Shown here: positions 8,930-18,196 of the stretch, piece after piece | Layout of the letters: each line of letters opens with the position of its first letter | How positions within the stretch are numbered: position 1 is the first letter of the stretch | NCBI RefSeq assembly: GCF_001421535.1 | Contig: NZ_LMKN01000008.1 | Location: 958,980-1,022,979 of the forward strand | Length of the DNA stretch: 64,000 nucleotides | Reading direction: 5' to 3' | Source: Sphingomonas sp. Leaf20 | Lineage (GTDB): Bacteria; Pseudomonadota; Alphaproteobacteria; Sphingomonadales; Sphingomonadaceae | Notes under the pieces: model-generated | Database searches by the model: none | Told to the model about the DNA's origin: nothing | The model's input: only the letters and a program-made list of their open reading frames with translations | Translations under genes and position numbers: made by a program

Positions 8930-9143
8930 TTCACGCGAAGGCGCGATGGCGCGAAGAAGATCGGGTTCACGCGGAGGCGCGGAGACGCGGAGAAGAAAGA
9001 ACCCGCGTCAGCGGGTATCGGATCTGTCTCGATCAGCGAGTTTGAGTACCGCTGCGCGGCACGCGCAACACCTCCGCGTATCCGCGCCTCCGCGCGAACC
9101 ACCTTCTCACTGATTTCTTCGCGCCTTCGCGCCTTCGCGTGAA
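8930..9143. repeat. Nested long inverted repeat, family D
   Basis: Outer arms (8930-8961 and 9113-9143) are about 30 bases of TTCACGCGAAGGCGCG-type sequence. Inner arms (8964-8992 and 9071-9099) are GGTTCACGCGGAGGCGCGG-type. The roughly 80-base centre looks non-coding. The element lies inside the sulfur operon between DUF2849 and cysI, and would form a large cruciform or RNA hairpin that could attenuate cysI relative to cobA. Confidence 0.9.
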
Positions 9144-9440
9144 TCATATGACCCAGCTCCCCGCAGATGGATCCGCGGGTTTGAGAGTCAGGTCGGGCCG
9201 CATCGTCGGGCCAAGCGCCCGGATACGGTCCTTGATGTGCGCGGGGCGGGGGCCGTCGTCGGTCTGCGTCGCCTCGATCAGATAGGGGACGTTGACGCGG
9301 CGTGCGCCTTCCTCCGCCCGGAGGATCGACTCACCCGCCACGCCGACATCGACCGCGTCCTCGATATGGCGCGACCAGCCATTGCCGGTCCACCATATGA
9401 CGTCGCCCGTCGGCAGATCATTTCCCGTCAGCACTCTCAC
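9144..9440 (-). CDS. DUF2849 protein
   Basis: A 98-residue protein matching DUF2849, a small alphaproteobacterial family found next to nitrite/sulfite reductases: MRVLTGNDLPTGDVIWWTG, then HIEDAVDVGVAGESILRAEE. It uses a GTG start that overlaps the cobA stop (GTGA), so it is translationally coupled to cobA. No function is known; context points to the sulfite-reduction system. Its stop abuts the nested palindrome. Confidence 0.88.
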   Translation of the reverse strand: MRVLTGNDLPTGDVIWWTGNGWSRHIEDAVDVGVAGESILRAEEGARRVNVPYLIEATQTDDGPRPAHIKDRIRALGPTMRPDLTLKPADPSAGSWVI

Positions 9441-10240
9441 GCCTGCACCTCGTCACCCATAGCATCTGCCACCCGAGCCCAACGCGCGAGCTTGTCGGTC
9501 GCGTCGGACAGTTCGACGACTTCGCCTACCACGATGATTGCCGGGCTGGCGACACGTTCGCGGGCCACCATCGGTCCGAGATCAGCCAGCAACGTCCGCA
9601 TCGCGCGCGAGCCCTGCAATGTCCCACGTTCGAGCACCGCGACCGGCATGTCCGGCGCGACGCCGTCGGCGATCAGCTTGTCGGCGATGTCGGTCGCGGT
9701 CGCGATGCCCATGTAGATCACGAGCGTCCGTCCCTGTCCGGCCAGACCCGACCAGTCCTGTTCGGTCAGCCCCTTGCACTGACCGGCGACGAAGCTGACC
9801 GCGCTGGAATGATCGCGGTGCGTCAGCGGCAGCATCGCTTCGGCCGCGCAGCCGAGCGCCGCGGAGACGCCCGGGATCACCTCGACGGGCAGGCCCGCGG
9901 CGCGGACCGCCTCAACCTCCTCGCCGCCGCGGCCGAAGACGAAGGGATCGCCGCCCTTGAGACGGACGACGACCGCCCCCGTCTTGACGTGCGCGATGAT
10001 GAGCGCGTTAATCGCCTCCTGCGGCAGCGTGTGACGCGCGCGCTGCTTGGCGACCGAGATGCGCTGCGCCCGGCGCGATGCGAAATCGAGCACGCGCGGA
10101 TCGATCAGACCGTCATGCACCACGACATCGGCGATCCCGAGTGCCTCGACCGCACGAACGGTGAGCAGCCCGGGATCGCCGGGACCGGCACCGACGAGAA
10201 TGACGCGCCCACGCGCGTTCGGATCCAACAAACTAGCCAT
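9437..10240 (-). CDS. cobA: Uroporphyrinogen-III C-methyltransferase
   Basis: A 267-residue SAM-dependent methyltransferase that makes precorrin-2, the precursor of the siroheme used by CysI. Motifs are VILVGAGPGDPGLLTVRAVEAL, VRLKGGDPFVFGRGGEE, GVSAALGCAAEAMLPLTHR and LVIYMGIATA. It lacks the CysG dehydrogenase/ferrochelatase half, so those steps must be encoded elsewhere. It is the first gene of the sulfur operon and is divergent from the DUF885 gene. Confidence 0.95.
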   Translation of the reverse strand: MASLLDPNARGRVILVGAGPGDPGLLTVRAVEALGIADVVVHDGLIDPRVLDFASRRAQRISVAKQRARHTLPQEAINALIIAHVKTGAVVVRLKGGDPFVFGRGGEEVEAVRAAGLPVEVIPGVSAALGCAAEAMLPLTHRDHSSAVSFVAGQCKGLTEQDWSGLAGQGRTLVIYMGIATATDIADKLIADGVAPDMPVAVLERGTLQGSRAMRTLLADLGPMVARERVASPAIIVVGEVVELSDATDKLARWARVADAMGDEVQA

Positions 10241-10401
10241 GATAAGGAGATGGGGGCTCGCCGTGAGAAAGGCGACACCAGCATTATTTGGCCCGATCCT
10301 AGTCCTGCTTTCCCCAAATGCCGTTTGTGGACTGGTGGCGTCGAAATCGGCGCGATAGGGGCGGTGATTAATCGTCGATCCAGCGACGTGAGGATATCTT
10401 G

Positions 10402-12222
10402 ATGAAGCGCCCGATCTGCCTTGCCGCCTTGCTGCTCGCGACCACTCTCATCGGCGCGGTGCCGGCGGCGGGCCAGGCGCTTCCGCCGCCCACGCCGATC
10501 CCCGGCGACGGGCCCGAGGATGCGAAGCTGAAGCGGCTGTTCTACGACAGCGACGAGCGCGATCTTCGCAACGATCCGATCCAGGCGATCTTCCGCGGCG
10601 ATCTGCGCTATGCGGCAAGCTTCGGCGAGTATCTCACCGACGCACGCACCGCGCGCGACCGGCGCAACGCGGAGAGCGACCTCGCGGCGATTACCGCGAT
10701 CGACCGCAGCAAGCTGACCCGCGTCGACCAGATCGCGTACGACGTGTTCCGCTATGGCAAGGAGGTGGCGTTGCGGGGGCTTGCGCCCGACATCGTCGCC
10801 ATCGACCGGCTGCTACCGATCAATCACTTCGGCGGGTTCCAGACCTTCTATCCCGATTTCGCGTCGGGCACTGGCGGGGCGCCGTTCAAGACAGTCATGG
10901 ACTATGACAACAACCTGCGCCGCAACGCAGGGTACGCAGCCGTGTTCGACCGCGCGATCGCGCTGATGCGCGAAGGCATGGCAAAGGGGGTGACGCAGCC
11001 CAAGCTCGTCGTGCGCAACATGATCGGCCAGTTCGACAATTTGATCGCGCAGGGCGTCGAGAAATCGACCTTCTATGCGCCGGTGACGCTGTTTCCGGCG
11101 TCGATCCCGGCGGCAGACCGGACGCGGCTCACCGCGGCATATGCAAAGCAGGTCCGCGAGGTCATCAACCCGGCGCATGTGAGGATGCGCGACTTCCTGG
11201 CGAACGAATATCTCGCCAAGGCGCGTGACACGGTCGGCCTTTCGGCGCTGCCGGGTGGCGCGGCGCTGTACGCGCAGCGGATCGAGGACAGCACGACGTT
11301 GCGGCTCGAGCCCGATGCGGTGCATCGGCTCGGGCTTTCCGAAGTCGCACGCATCACGCGCGAGATGGAGGCGCAGAAGGCCGCGGTCGGCTTCAAGGGC
11401 AGTTTGCCGGCATTCTTCGACTATCTGCGCACCGATCCGAAATTCCAGCCCAAGACCGCGGATGCGGTGCGGCTGGGCTATGAGGCGATCGGCAAGCGCG
11501 TCGATGCGCGGATCGCGACGCAGTTCTCGCTGGTCCCGAGGAGCCCGCTGGCAATCCGCCCGGTCCCCGATTTCCGCGCGAAGACCGATGCCGGCGGCTC
11601 GTACCAGCAGGGGACGCCCGACGGGACGCGGCCGGGGATCTTCTACTACAACACCTATGACCTGCCGACGCGCTATCTCTGGGGGATGGAGACGCTGTAC
11701 CTGCACGAGGCGGTGCCGGGGCATCATTACCAGATCAGCTTGGCACAGGAAAACGTCGCGCTGCCCGCGTTCATCAGGTTCGGCGGCAATACCGCCTATG
11801 TCGAAGGCTGGGCGCTATATGCCGAGACTCTGTGGAAGGAACTCGGCGTCGAGACCGACCCGTATCAGCGGATGGGCGGGCTGAACGACGAGATGCTGCG
11901 CGCGATGCGGCTGGTGGTCGACACGGGGATCCATGCCAAGGGCTGGAGCCGCGACAAGGCCATCGCCTATATGCTCGAGAACTCACCGATGGGACGAACC
12001 GATGCCACCGCGGAGGTCGAGCGCTATATCGCGATCCCGGGGCAGGCGCTGGCATACAAGATCGGCCAGCTGACGATCCTCAGGGTGAAGGCGAAGGCCA
12101 AGGCCGCGCAGGGGGCAGCATTCGATCCGCGCGCGTTCCATGCGCAGGTGCTCGATACCGGCGCGCTGCCGATGCCCGTGCTCGAGAAGAAGATCGACGA
12201 CTGGCTCGGCGGGGTGAAATGA
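10402..12222 (+). CDS. Secreted DUF885 metalloprotein
   Basis: A 606-residue DUF885 protein. The N-terminus is a signal peptide (MKRPICLAALLLATTLIGAVPAAGQA). The family signature YLHEAVPGHHYQISL near residue 437 is a HExxPGHH-like metal site, so a zinc peptidase-like activity is plausible though unproven for most members. GVRWSYD-type porin features are absent, so it is probably periplasmic. The start follows GTGAGGATATC; an in-frame TTG lies one codon upstream. It stands alone between divergent cobA and convergent astD. Confidence 0.85.
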   Translation: MKRPICLAALLLATTLIGAVPAAGQALPPPTPIPGDGPEDAKLKRLFYDSDERDLRNDPIQAIFRGDLRYAASFGEYLTDARTARDRRNAESDLAAITAIDRSKLTRVDQIAYDVFRYGKEVALRGLAPDIVAIDRLLPINHFGGFQTFYPDFASGTGGAPFKTVMDYDNNLRRNAGYAAVFDRAIALMREGMAKGVTQPKLVVRNMIGQFDNLIAQGVEKSTFYAPVTLFPASIPAADRTRLTAAYAKQVREVINPAHVRMRDFLANEYLAKARDTVGLSALPGGAALYAQRIEDSTTLRLEPDAVHRLGLSEVARITREMEAQKAAVGFKGSLPAFFDYLRTDPKFQPKTADAVRLGYEAIGKRVDARIATQFSLVPRSPLAIRPVPDFRAKTDAGGSYQQGTPDGTRPGIFYYNTYDLPTRYLWGMETLYLHEAVPGHHYQISLAQENVALPAFIRFGGNTAYVEGWALYAETLWKELGVETDPYQRMGGLNDEMLRAMRLVVDTGIHAKGWSRDKAIAYMLENSPMGRTDATAEVERYIAIPGQALAYKIGQLTILRVKAKAKAAQGAAFDPRAFHAQVLDTGALPMPVLEKKIDDWLGGVK

Positions 12223-12253
12223 CGGCGTGCGCGGCGCCGCCTGTCGCCCCGCG

Positions 12254-13666
12254 TCAGGCGTCGCGCAGGCCGATGCCGATGCTCGCGCGCGCGGTCTCGG
12301 ATTCGCTGCTGACGACGGGGTAGGCGCAGTAATCGGCAGCGTAATAGGCGCTCGGCCGGTGGTTGCCCGACCAGCCGACGCCGCCGAACGGTGCGCCTGA
12401 CGACGCACCGTTGGTGGGCTTGTTCCAGTTGACGATCCCGGCGCGGATGTTCGCCCAGAAACGGTCGTACAGCGACGGGGTCTGGCTGATCAGCGCGGCG
12501 GACAGACCGTAGCGCGTGTTGTTTGCCTCGGCGATCGCGGCGTCGAAATCGTCGGTCCGGAAGACCTGCAGGATCGGTCCGAACAGCTCGAGGTCGGGGC
12601 GGTCCGCCATGTCGGTGACGTCGATCATCGCCGGACGCAGGAACGGCAGCGTGTCGACCGGGCGCTCGAGATGCCGGATCGGGCGCCCCCCGCGCATCAG
12701 CAGGGCGAGAAAGCTCTCGGTCAGTTGATCGGCCGCGTCATTGTCGATGACCGGGCCCATGAAGGGTGCCGGGTTGGCATGCGGGTGGTCGACGATGATC
12801 CGCGTGATCATCGCCTCGATCGTGTCGAGCAGTGGCTGGGCGAGGCGTTCCTGGACGATCAGCCGTCGCGCGGCGGTGCAACGCTGCCCGGCGGTGGTGA
12901 AAGCCGACTGGACCACGAGCACCGCGGCGGTGTGAAGGTCGGGCGTGTCCCAGACCATGATCGGGTTGTTGCCGCCCATTTCAAGCGCGAGGATCTTCTC
13001 GGGCTTTTCCGCAAAGGCGCGATTGAGCGCGAGCCCGGTATGCGCCGAGCCGGTGAACAGCAGGCCGTCGATATCTGGATGCGCGGCGAGCGCCTTGCCC
13101 TCGGCGGGGCCGCCGACGAGCAACCGGATGCAATCCTCGGGCACGCCCGCCGCGCGGTAGCATTCGACGAGGAACGCACCCGTCGCCGGGGTCTTTTCGG
13201 ACGGCTTGAACACCACCGCATTGCCGGCGATCAACGCGGGCACGATGTGTCCGTTGGGAAGGTGCGCGGGGAAATTATACGGGCCGAGCACCGCGAGTAC
13301 GCCATGCGGCTTGTGACGCAGCGCGACGCGGCTGTTCATCGGCGCCTCCATCCGGCGCTGCGCGGTGCGCTCGGCATAGGCGCTGACCGAGATGTCGACC
13401 TTGGCGATGACCGTCTCGACCTCGCTCCGCGCTTCCCAGACGGGCTTGCCCGTTTCGCGCGCGATCAGGTCGGTGAACTCGTCGTTGCGCTGGCGGACGA
13501 CGTTGGCGAAACGGCGCATCGTCTCGATCCGGAACGCGAGCGGTTTCGATGCCCAGCCGGCCCAGCCGCCGCGCGCCATGCCGACTTCGGCATCGACATC
13601 GCCGATCGGGTGGCGCCACAACAGGACACCGGTCGCAGGTTCGTAGGAAAGAATTTCGTCGGCCAT
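12254..13666 (-). CDS. astD: Succinylglutamate-semialdehyde dehydrogenase-like aldehyde dehydrogenase
   Basis: A 470-residue NAD(P)-dependent aldehyde dehydrogenase closest in pattern to AstD of arginine succinyltransferase catabolism. It shows GVLAVLGPYNFPAHLPNGHI, LLFTGSAHTG, LALEMGGNNPIMVWD (general-base Glu) and the catalytic Cys in TTAGQRCTAARR. The start MADEILSYEPATG gives the family length; in-frame starts further out are unconserved. The rest of the ast pathway is not in the window, so the exact substrate is inferred. It follows selO by 76 bases on the same strand. Confidence 0.85.
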   Translation of the reverse strand: MADEILSYEPATGVLLWRHPIGDVDAEVGMARGGWAGWASKPLAFRIETMRRFANVVRQRNDEFTDLIARETGKPVWEARSEVETVIAKVDISVSAYAERTAQRRMEAPMNSRVALRHKPHGVLAVLGPYNFPAHLPNGHIVPALIAGNAVVFKPSEKTPATGAFLVECYRAAGVPEDCIRLLVGGPAEGKALAAHPDIDGLLFTGSAHTGLALNRAFAEKPEKILALEMGGNNPIMVWDTPDLHTAAVLVVQSAFTTAGQRCTAARRLIVQERLAQPLLDTIEAMITRIIVDHPHANPAPFMGPVIDNDAADQLTESFLALLMRGGRPIRHLERPVDTLPFLRPAMIDVTDMADRPDLELFGPILQVFRTDDFDAAIAEANNTRYGLSAALISQTPSLYDRFWANIRAGIVNWNKPTNGASSGAPFGGVGWSGNHRPSAYYAADYCAYPVVSSESETARASIGIGLRDA

Positions 13667-13742
13667 GTCCGGCTCTTGCCTGAAATTCCAGGCCGTTTCC
13701 ACCATGGCGCTCGGCGTCTGCATCGCGTTGCTGCCTGCGGGA

Positions 13743-15110
13743 TCAGGCGAGCGCCTCTCCCATCGCCCTGATCGCCGCGATCTTGGCCTCGAGCGCACCC
13801 CAGTCGTCGTGGTCGGCGATGCCCGACCAGATAGACTCGACCTCGTCGATCAGCATGCTGCACGGGCTTCCCGACCAATAGGGATGCGCGCGATCCCTGC
13901 GCGCGGCATACCCGGCGAGTCGCGTTCGGACGTCGTCCCATGGCGCGCCATATTCCGGCGGCAGGTCGCCCCCGAACGCATCGAAGAAGAAGCGGTCGAG
14001 GCTGCTGCCTGTCGTGCGAAGCGCCTGCTCGGTTGCCTGGACCAGTGCACGATCGCCATCCGGATCGCTTGGCTGGACGCCGAGGCGCCAGAGGATCGCC
14101 TCGCTGACCTCGGTCTGGTAGCGTGGGCCGAACGTGTCGAGGGCCGCGATCAGCGGTTCGCTCTCGGCAAGAAGCCTGAGCGAGACCGCGAGCTGCATCA
14201 CGTCCCAGTGGATTGCCTCGGGCTGGCGACCGAAGGCGTACAGGCCTTCGTGATCGAAATAGGCGGCCGTGAACCCCGGGTCCCAGGTCGGCGCGAACCG
14301 CCACGGGCCGTAGTCGAAGCTCTCCCCGGTCACGTTGATGTTGTCCGAATTGAGCACGCCGTGGACGAAGCCCGCCGCCATGTAGCGTGCCGCAAGCCGC
14401 GCGGTGCGGCCCACGACGCGGTCGAGCAGCAGGACAGGGTCGTCGCTGTCCTCTCCATAAAGGTTGCGCAGCGTGTAGCCGACGAGCTTGCGCAGGCTTG
14501 CCTCGTCGCGCTCGTAGGCGAGCCGCTGGAACGTCCCGATGCGGACATGGCTGTGGTTCAACCGGACAAGGACGGCGGAGCGCGTCGGGCTGGGCTCGTC
14601 GCCGCGCTGCAACCGCTCGCCCGTTTCGATCAGCGACAGCGTGCGCGAGGTCGGGACGTTCAGTGCCTCGAGCATTTCAGTCGCGAGGATTTCGCGCACG
14701 CCGCCCTTCAGCGTCAGGCGACCGTCGCCCGCGCGGCTCCACGGCGTCTGGCCCGATCCCTTGGTGCCAAGATCCATCAGCCGGCCGCGATCGTCGCGCA
14801 TCTGCGCGAAGGTGAAGCCGCGGCCGTCGCCAAGATCGGGATTGTAGTTGCGAAACTGGTGCCCGTGATAGCGCAGCGCGAGCGGACCGAGCAGCGTGTC
14901 CGGCAATGGCGCGAAGCGTCCGAAATGCTGGGTCCATTCCGCGTCGTCGAGTCCGGCGAGCCCGACCTGTGCGGCAGCACGGTCGTTCCGGAAGCGCAAT
15001 ATGGTGTCGGGAAAATCCGCCGCCATGACGGGATCGAAGAACGCATCCCCAAGCGTAAGCAGCGTGGTTTCGGGGCGATAGGCTGGGGAGGCTTGCGGGT
15101 CGATGGGCAT
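13743..15110 (-). CDS. selO: SelO/YdiU protein adenylyltransferase
   Basis: A 455-residue pseudokinase-fold enzyme of the SelO family, which transfers AMP from ATP onto protein Ser, Thr or Tyr residues in redox stress. Recognisable blocks are RYHGHQFRNYNPDLGDGRG, LGTKGSGQTPWSRAGDGRL, GGVREILATEMLEALNVPT, and NSDNINVTGESFDYGPW, which holds the metal-binding Asn and Asp. The C-terminus is short and lacks an obvious Cys-rich or selenocysteine end. Its start overlaps the promoter side of the divergent hydrolase. Confidence 0.93.
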   Translation of the reverse strand: MPIDPQASPAYRPETTLLTLGDAFFDPVMAADFPDTILRFRNDRAAAQVGLAGLDDAEWTQHFGRFAPLPDTLLGPLALRYHGHQFRNYNPDLGDGRGFTFAQMRDDRGRLMDLGTKGSGQTPWSRAGDGRLTLKGGVREILATEMLEALNVPTSRTLSLIETGERLQRGDEPSPTRSAVLVRLNHSHVRIGTFQRLAYERDEASLRKLVGYTLRNLYGEDSDDPVLLLDRVVGRTARLAARYMAAGFVHGVLNSDNINVTGESFDYGPWRFAPTWDPGFTAAYFDHEGLYAFGRQPEAIHWDVMQLAVSLRLLAESEPLIAALDTFGPRYQTEVSEAILWRLGVQPSDPDGDRALVQATEQALRTTGSSLDRFFFDAFGGDLPPEYGAPWDDVRTRLAGYAARRDRAHPYWSGSPCSMLIDEVESIWSGIADHDDWGALEAKIAAIRAMGEALA

Positions 15111-15147
15111 GCAGCGATATGGTGGCCGCTACCCGAAGGACGCAACC

Positions 15148-16029
15148 ATGGCCGCTTACGAAAACCTCTATTGGTGGTCCAACGACGGGCTCAGGCTGCA
15201 TGCGCGCGACTATCCGGGGGGCGAGCCGGGGCGGCCGCCGATCCTGTGCCTGCCCGGGCTGACGCGCAACGCGCGCGACTTCGACGCGCTGGCGGCCCGG
15301 CTTGCGGGGCGCTGGCGCGTGATCGCGGTCGATTTCCGGGGCCGTGGGGAGAGCGCGTTCGCGAAGGACCCGATGTCCTATGTCCCGCTCACCTATGTCC
15401 AGGATGTCGAGGCGCTGCTGACCGAGCAGGGGATCGATCGCTATGTCGCGTTCGGTACGTCGCTCGGCGGGATCGTGACGATGTTGATGGGCGGGCCCGC
15501 GCGGGGCCGGATGGTCGCCGCGTTGCTCAACGACGTCGGCCCCGAGATCGACGCGCAGGGCTTGTCGCGGATCCGGGGCTATGTCGGCAAGGCGAGCGTC
15601 TTCCCGACCTGGATGCATGCCGCGCGCTGCGTCGCGGAGAACAACGCCGACGTCTATCCCGACTGGTCGATCGAGGACTGGCTGGCGATGGCCAAGCGGC
15701 TTTACCGGCTGAACAGTGCGGGGCGGATCGTGCTCGATTACGACCTGAAGATCGCCGAGCCGTTTAGGGTCCCGGGCAATGAGGCGGGGCCGGACATGTG
15801 GCAGGCCTTGGGGTCGTTGCGCGACGTGCCGACGCTGATCGTCCGCGGCGGCCGCTCCGACCTGTTGTCGGCCGCGGTGGCGGAGCGGATGGCGGCGTCG
15901 CTCGACGAGGCAGAGCTGGTGACGGTGCCGGGGGTCGGGCACTCGCCGACGCTGAGCGAGACGATGCTGCATGGGCCGATCGACCGGCTGCTCGACCGTG
16001 CGCTTGAGAGGGCGGCCGTCGCGACCTAA
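15148..16029 (+). CDS. Alpha/beta hydrolase
   Basis: A 293-residue cytosolic hydrolase. It has the oxyanion strand ILCLPGLTRNARDF, DFRGRGES, the nucleophile elbow GTSLGG (Ser) near residue 110, a candidate acid Asp in RGGRSDLLS, and the terminal His in VPGVGHSPTL. The substrate is unknown; esterases and C-C hydrolases share this pattern. ATG at 15148 follows CGAAGGACGCAACC. Starts further upstream would overlap the divergent selO start. Confidence 0.85.
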   Translation: MAAYENLYWWSNDGLRLHARDYPGGEPGRPPILCLPGLTRNARDFDALAARLAGRWRVIAVDFRGRGESAFAKDPMSYVPLTYVQDVEALLTEQGIDRYVAFGTSLGGIVTMLMGGPARGRMVAALLNDVGPEIDAQGLSRIRGYVGKASVFPTWMHAARCVAENNADVYPDWSIEDWLAMAKRLYRLNSAGRIVLDYDLKIAEPFRVPGNEAGPDMWQALGSLRDVPTLIVRGGRSDLLSAAVAERMAASLDEAELVTVPGVGHSPTLSETMLHGPIDRLLDRALERAAVAT

Positions 16030-16092
16030 GGGGAGATGCGACGGACATCGCTCGTACGCGGTCCTCCAGGCTTTTCTCACTCGGGATATTTC

Positions 16093-16851
16093 ATGACCTC
16101 ACCTGCCGACGCGCATACCCATGTCCGCCCTCTCAAAGGCCGCCGCGCGATAATCACGGGCGGGACGACGGGGATCGGCCGGGCGATCGCCGTGCTGCTC
16201 GCGTCGCAAGGCGCGAAGGTCTATATCTGCGGACGCGACGAACAGTATCTGCAGGATGCGCTCGCAATGATCCGCGAGGTCGGTGACGGCGACGGGATGA
16301 TCACCGAACTGGCCGATCCCGACAAGGTCCGCGCGTTCTTCGATGCGGGCGAGGCCTATCTCGGCGGCTTCGACATCACCGTCGTCAACGCCGCGGTCGC
16401 TGCAGGCGGGCTGACGCAGATGGACGAGGACGCGCTGCGCTATGCGATCGCGGTCAATTTCACCGCCTATCTGCTCAGCGCGCATCATGCCGCGCACCGG
16501 ATGACGCCGATCGGCGACCTCGTCCTGATCGGCTCGCTTAGCGCGCATATCCTGGGACCAAGCTCGACCGTCTATGCGGGGATCAAGTCGGGGATCGCCG
16601 GCTTCGCCGAGGCGCTGCGTCGCGAACTGGGGCCCAAGGGGATCCGGGTGTCGCTGATCGAGCCGGGCAAGGTCGGCTCCCACATGCAATATCCCGACGT
16701 GCCCGACGAGAAGCAGCGGGAAATGGTCGCGGCGGAGCAGATGCTGCGCGCCGAGGACATCGCGGCAGGTGTCGAGTTCCTGCTGACGCAGCCGACACGG
16801 AGTGTGATCCAGCAGCTCGTCATCGTGCCCCGCGCGCTCGAGGGGGAATAA
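16093..16851 (+). CDS. Short-chain dehydrogenase/reductase
   Basis: A 252-residue classical SDR: nucleotide motif TGGTTGIG, NAAVA in place of NNAG, catalytic Ser in IGSLSAH, and YAGIKSG (YxxxK) near residue 160. It converts an alcohol or carbonyl using NAD(P). It follows the alpha/beta hydrolase by 63 bases and may share its transcript. The start at 16093 gives a normal N-terminus; an in-frame ATG at 16036 is less likely. The substrate cannot be read from context. Confidence 0.88.
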   Translation: MTSPADAHTHVRPLKGRRAIITGGTTGIGRAIAVLLASQGAKVYICGRDEQYLQDALAMIREVGDGDGMITELADPDKVRAFFDAGEAYLGGFDITVVNAAVAAGGLTQMDEDALRYAIAVNFTAYLLSAHHAAHRMTPIGDLVLIGSLSAHILGPSSTVYAGIKSGIAGFAEALRRELGPKGIRVSLIEPGKVGSHMQYPDVPDEKQREMVAAEQMLRAEDIAAGVEFLLTQPTRSVIQQLVIVPRALEGE

Positions 16852-16893
16852 CGCAGGCGGACGGCGCAGCCTCGTCGAAGGCCACACCCGCAC

Positions 16894-16976
16894 CGTCATC
16901 CTGACGAAAGTCAGGATCCAGCGTGACCGAGGGCCGTCTTTCGTGGCTCTGGATCCTGACTTTCGTCAGGATGACG
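16894..16976. repeat. Perfect 27-bp inverted repeat, family B copy 1
   Basis: Arms 16894-16920 and 16950-16976 are perfect inverted copies (CGTCATCCTGACGAAAGTCA and its complement plus seven more bases) around a 29-base centre. It lies between the SDR stop and the GH130-like start and could act as a terminator or mRNA-stabilising hairpin. A second copy is at 48421-48501. Confidence 0.92.
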
Positions 16977-17019
16977 ATCAGGAACTGGCGGTATCGCCTT
17001 TCGCATCAAGGAGAATAGC

Positions 17020-18129
17020 ATGTTCGATCAGCTCGTCTTCACCCCCGCGGACATCGACCTGTCGCGCTCGCCGCTGGCGGGGAAGGTCGCCGCCGAGACC
17101 TATGTCCTCGGCGCGTTCAATCCCGGGATGACGCGACTGGCGAATGGCAACCTCCTGATGATGGTGCGCGTGGCCGAGGCGCTGCGCGAGCCGATCAAGG
17201 GCGGCAACGTCCATGCGATCCGCTGGCAGGACGGCGCCTATCTGCTCGATCCCTGGCCGTTGCAGCTTGTCGACACCGCCGATCCGCGCAAGTTCATGAT
17301 GCGCGGCGGCGGGTGGAAGGTGATGGCGCTGACCTCGCTGTCCTGGCTGCTGCCCGTCGAGCTCGACCCCGAGGGCCGCTCGGTCGTCGCGGTGCATTAC
17401 GACAAGGCGATCGCGCCGCGCACGTCGTACCAGTGCTACGGGGTCGAGGATGCGCGGATCTCGAAGGTCGGCGACCGCTATCTGATGACCACCTGTTCGG
17501 TCAGCCCGGAGCGGCATTCGACCACGCTTTACTCGTCCGACGACGCGCTCGACTGGCAGCTCGAGGGGATCGTCCTCGATCACCAGAACAAGGACATGCT
17601 GATTTTCGAAGGGCTGATCGACGGGCAATATTGGGCGCAGACGCGGCCGCTCGGCGACCTGTATTTCGCCTATCCGCCGGGCAGCGAGTGGCGCGCCGGC
17701 CCCTCGATCAACCTGTCGCGCTCGCCCGATGCGCTGCACTGGAAGCCGCACGACAAGCCTGGAATCCGGCCGCATGCCGCCACCGTGTCGACCGCGCGGA
17801 TGGGCGGCGGCGCCCCGCCGATCCTCACCGATCGCGGCTGGCTGACGCTGTGGCACGGTGTCGAGCCGTCGGGCGTGGTCGGAATCTATCGCACCTATTG
17901 GTCGATCCTCGACAAGGACGATCCGTCGATCACGATCGCGACCGAGCACGCCCCGCTGCTCGAGCCCAGCCCCGCGTTGACCGAGCCGCTGAAGGACAGC
18001 CTGTATCTCGACAATGTCGTCTTCACGACGGGCATCGCGGACGCAGGCGATTTCTACGTCGTCGCGAGCGGCGAGGCGGATCTGGCGTGCCGGATCACGC
18101 ATATCCCGAAGCAGGTCTTCGCAGCCTGA
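17020..18129 (+). CDS. GH130-like glycoside phosphorylase/hydrolase
   Basis: A 369-residue five-bladed beta-propeller-type enzyme. FNPGMTRLANGNLLMMVRV, YGVEDARISKVGDRYLM (the conserved Glu-Asp pair), NLSRSPDALHW and MGGGAPPILTDRGWLTLWHGV match GH130, the beta-mannoside phosphorylase family. Cytosolic, with no signal peptide. A glycosyltransferase gene follows 67 bases later, so the two may act on the same mannose- or glucose-containing glycan. A phosphorylase is more likely than a hydrolase, but not certain. Confidence 0.8.
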   Translation: MFDQLVFTPADIDLSRSPLAGKVAAETYVLGAFNPGMTRLANGNLLMMVRVAEALREPIKGGNVHAIRWQDGAYLLDPWPLQLVDTADPRKFMMRGGGWKVMALTSLSWLLPVELDPEGRSVVAVHYDKAIAPRTSYQCYGVEDARISKVGDRYLMTTCSVSPERHSTTLYSSDDALDWQLEGIVLDHQNKDMLIFEGLIDGQYWAQTRPLGDLYFAYPPGSEWRAGPSINLSRSPDALHWKPHDKPGIRPHAATVSTARMGGGAPPILTDRGWLTLWHGVEPSGVVGIYRTYWSILDKDDPSITIATEHAPLLEPSPALTEPLKDSLYLDNVVFTTGIADAGDFYVVASGEADLACRITHIPKQVFAA

Positions 18130-18196
18130 ATGCGGCGACCATGCGAAAACGCTGTTGAGCCTTGAACCCGGCGGCGGGAATCGGCATCGCTCGGGC

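Noticed and set aside
7185..9113. Plus-strand open frame of 642 codons opposite cysI
   Set aside because: Antisense to a fully conserved cysI and running through the nested palindrome.
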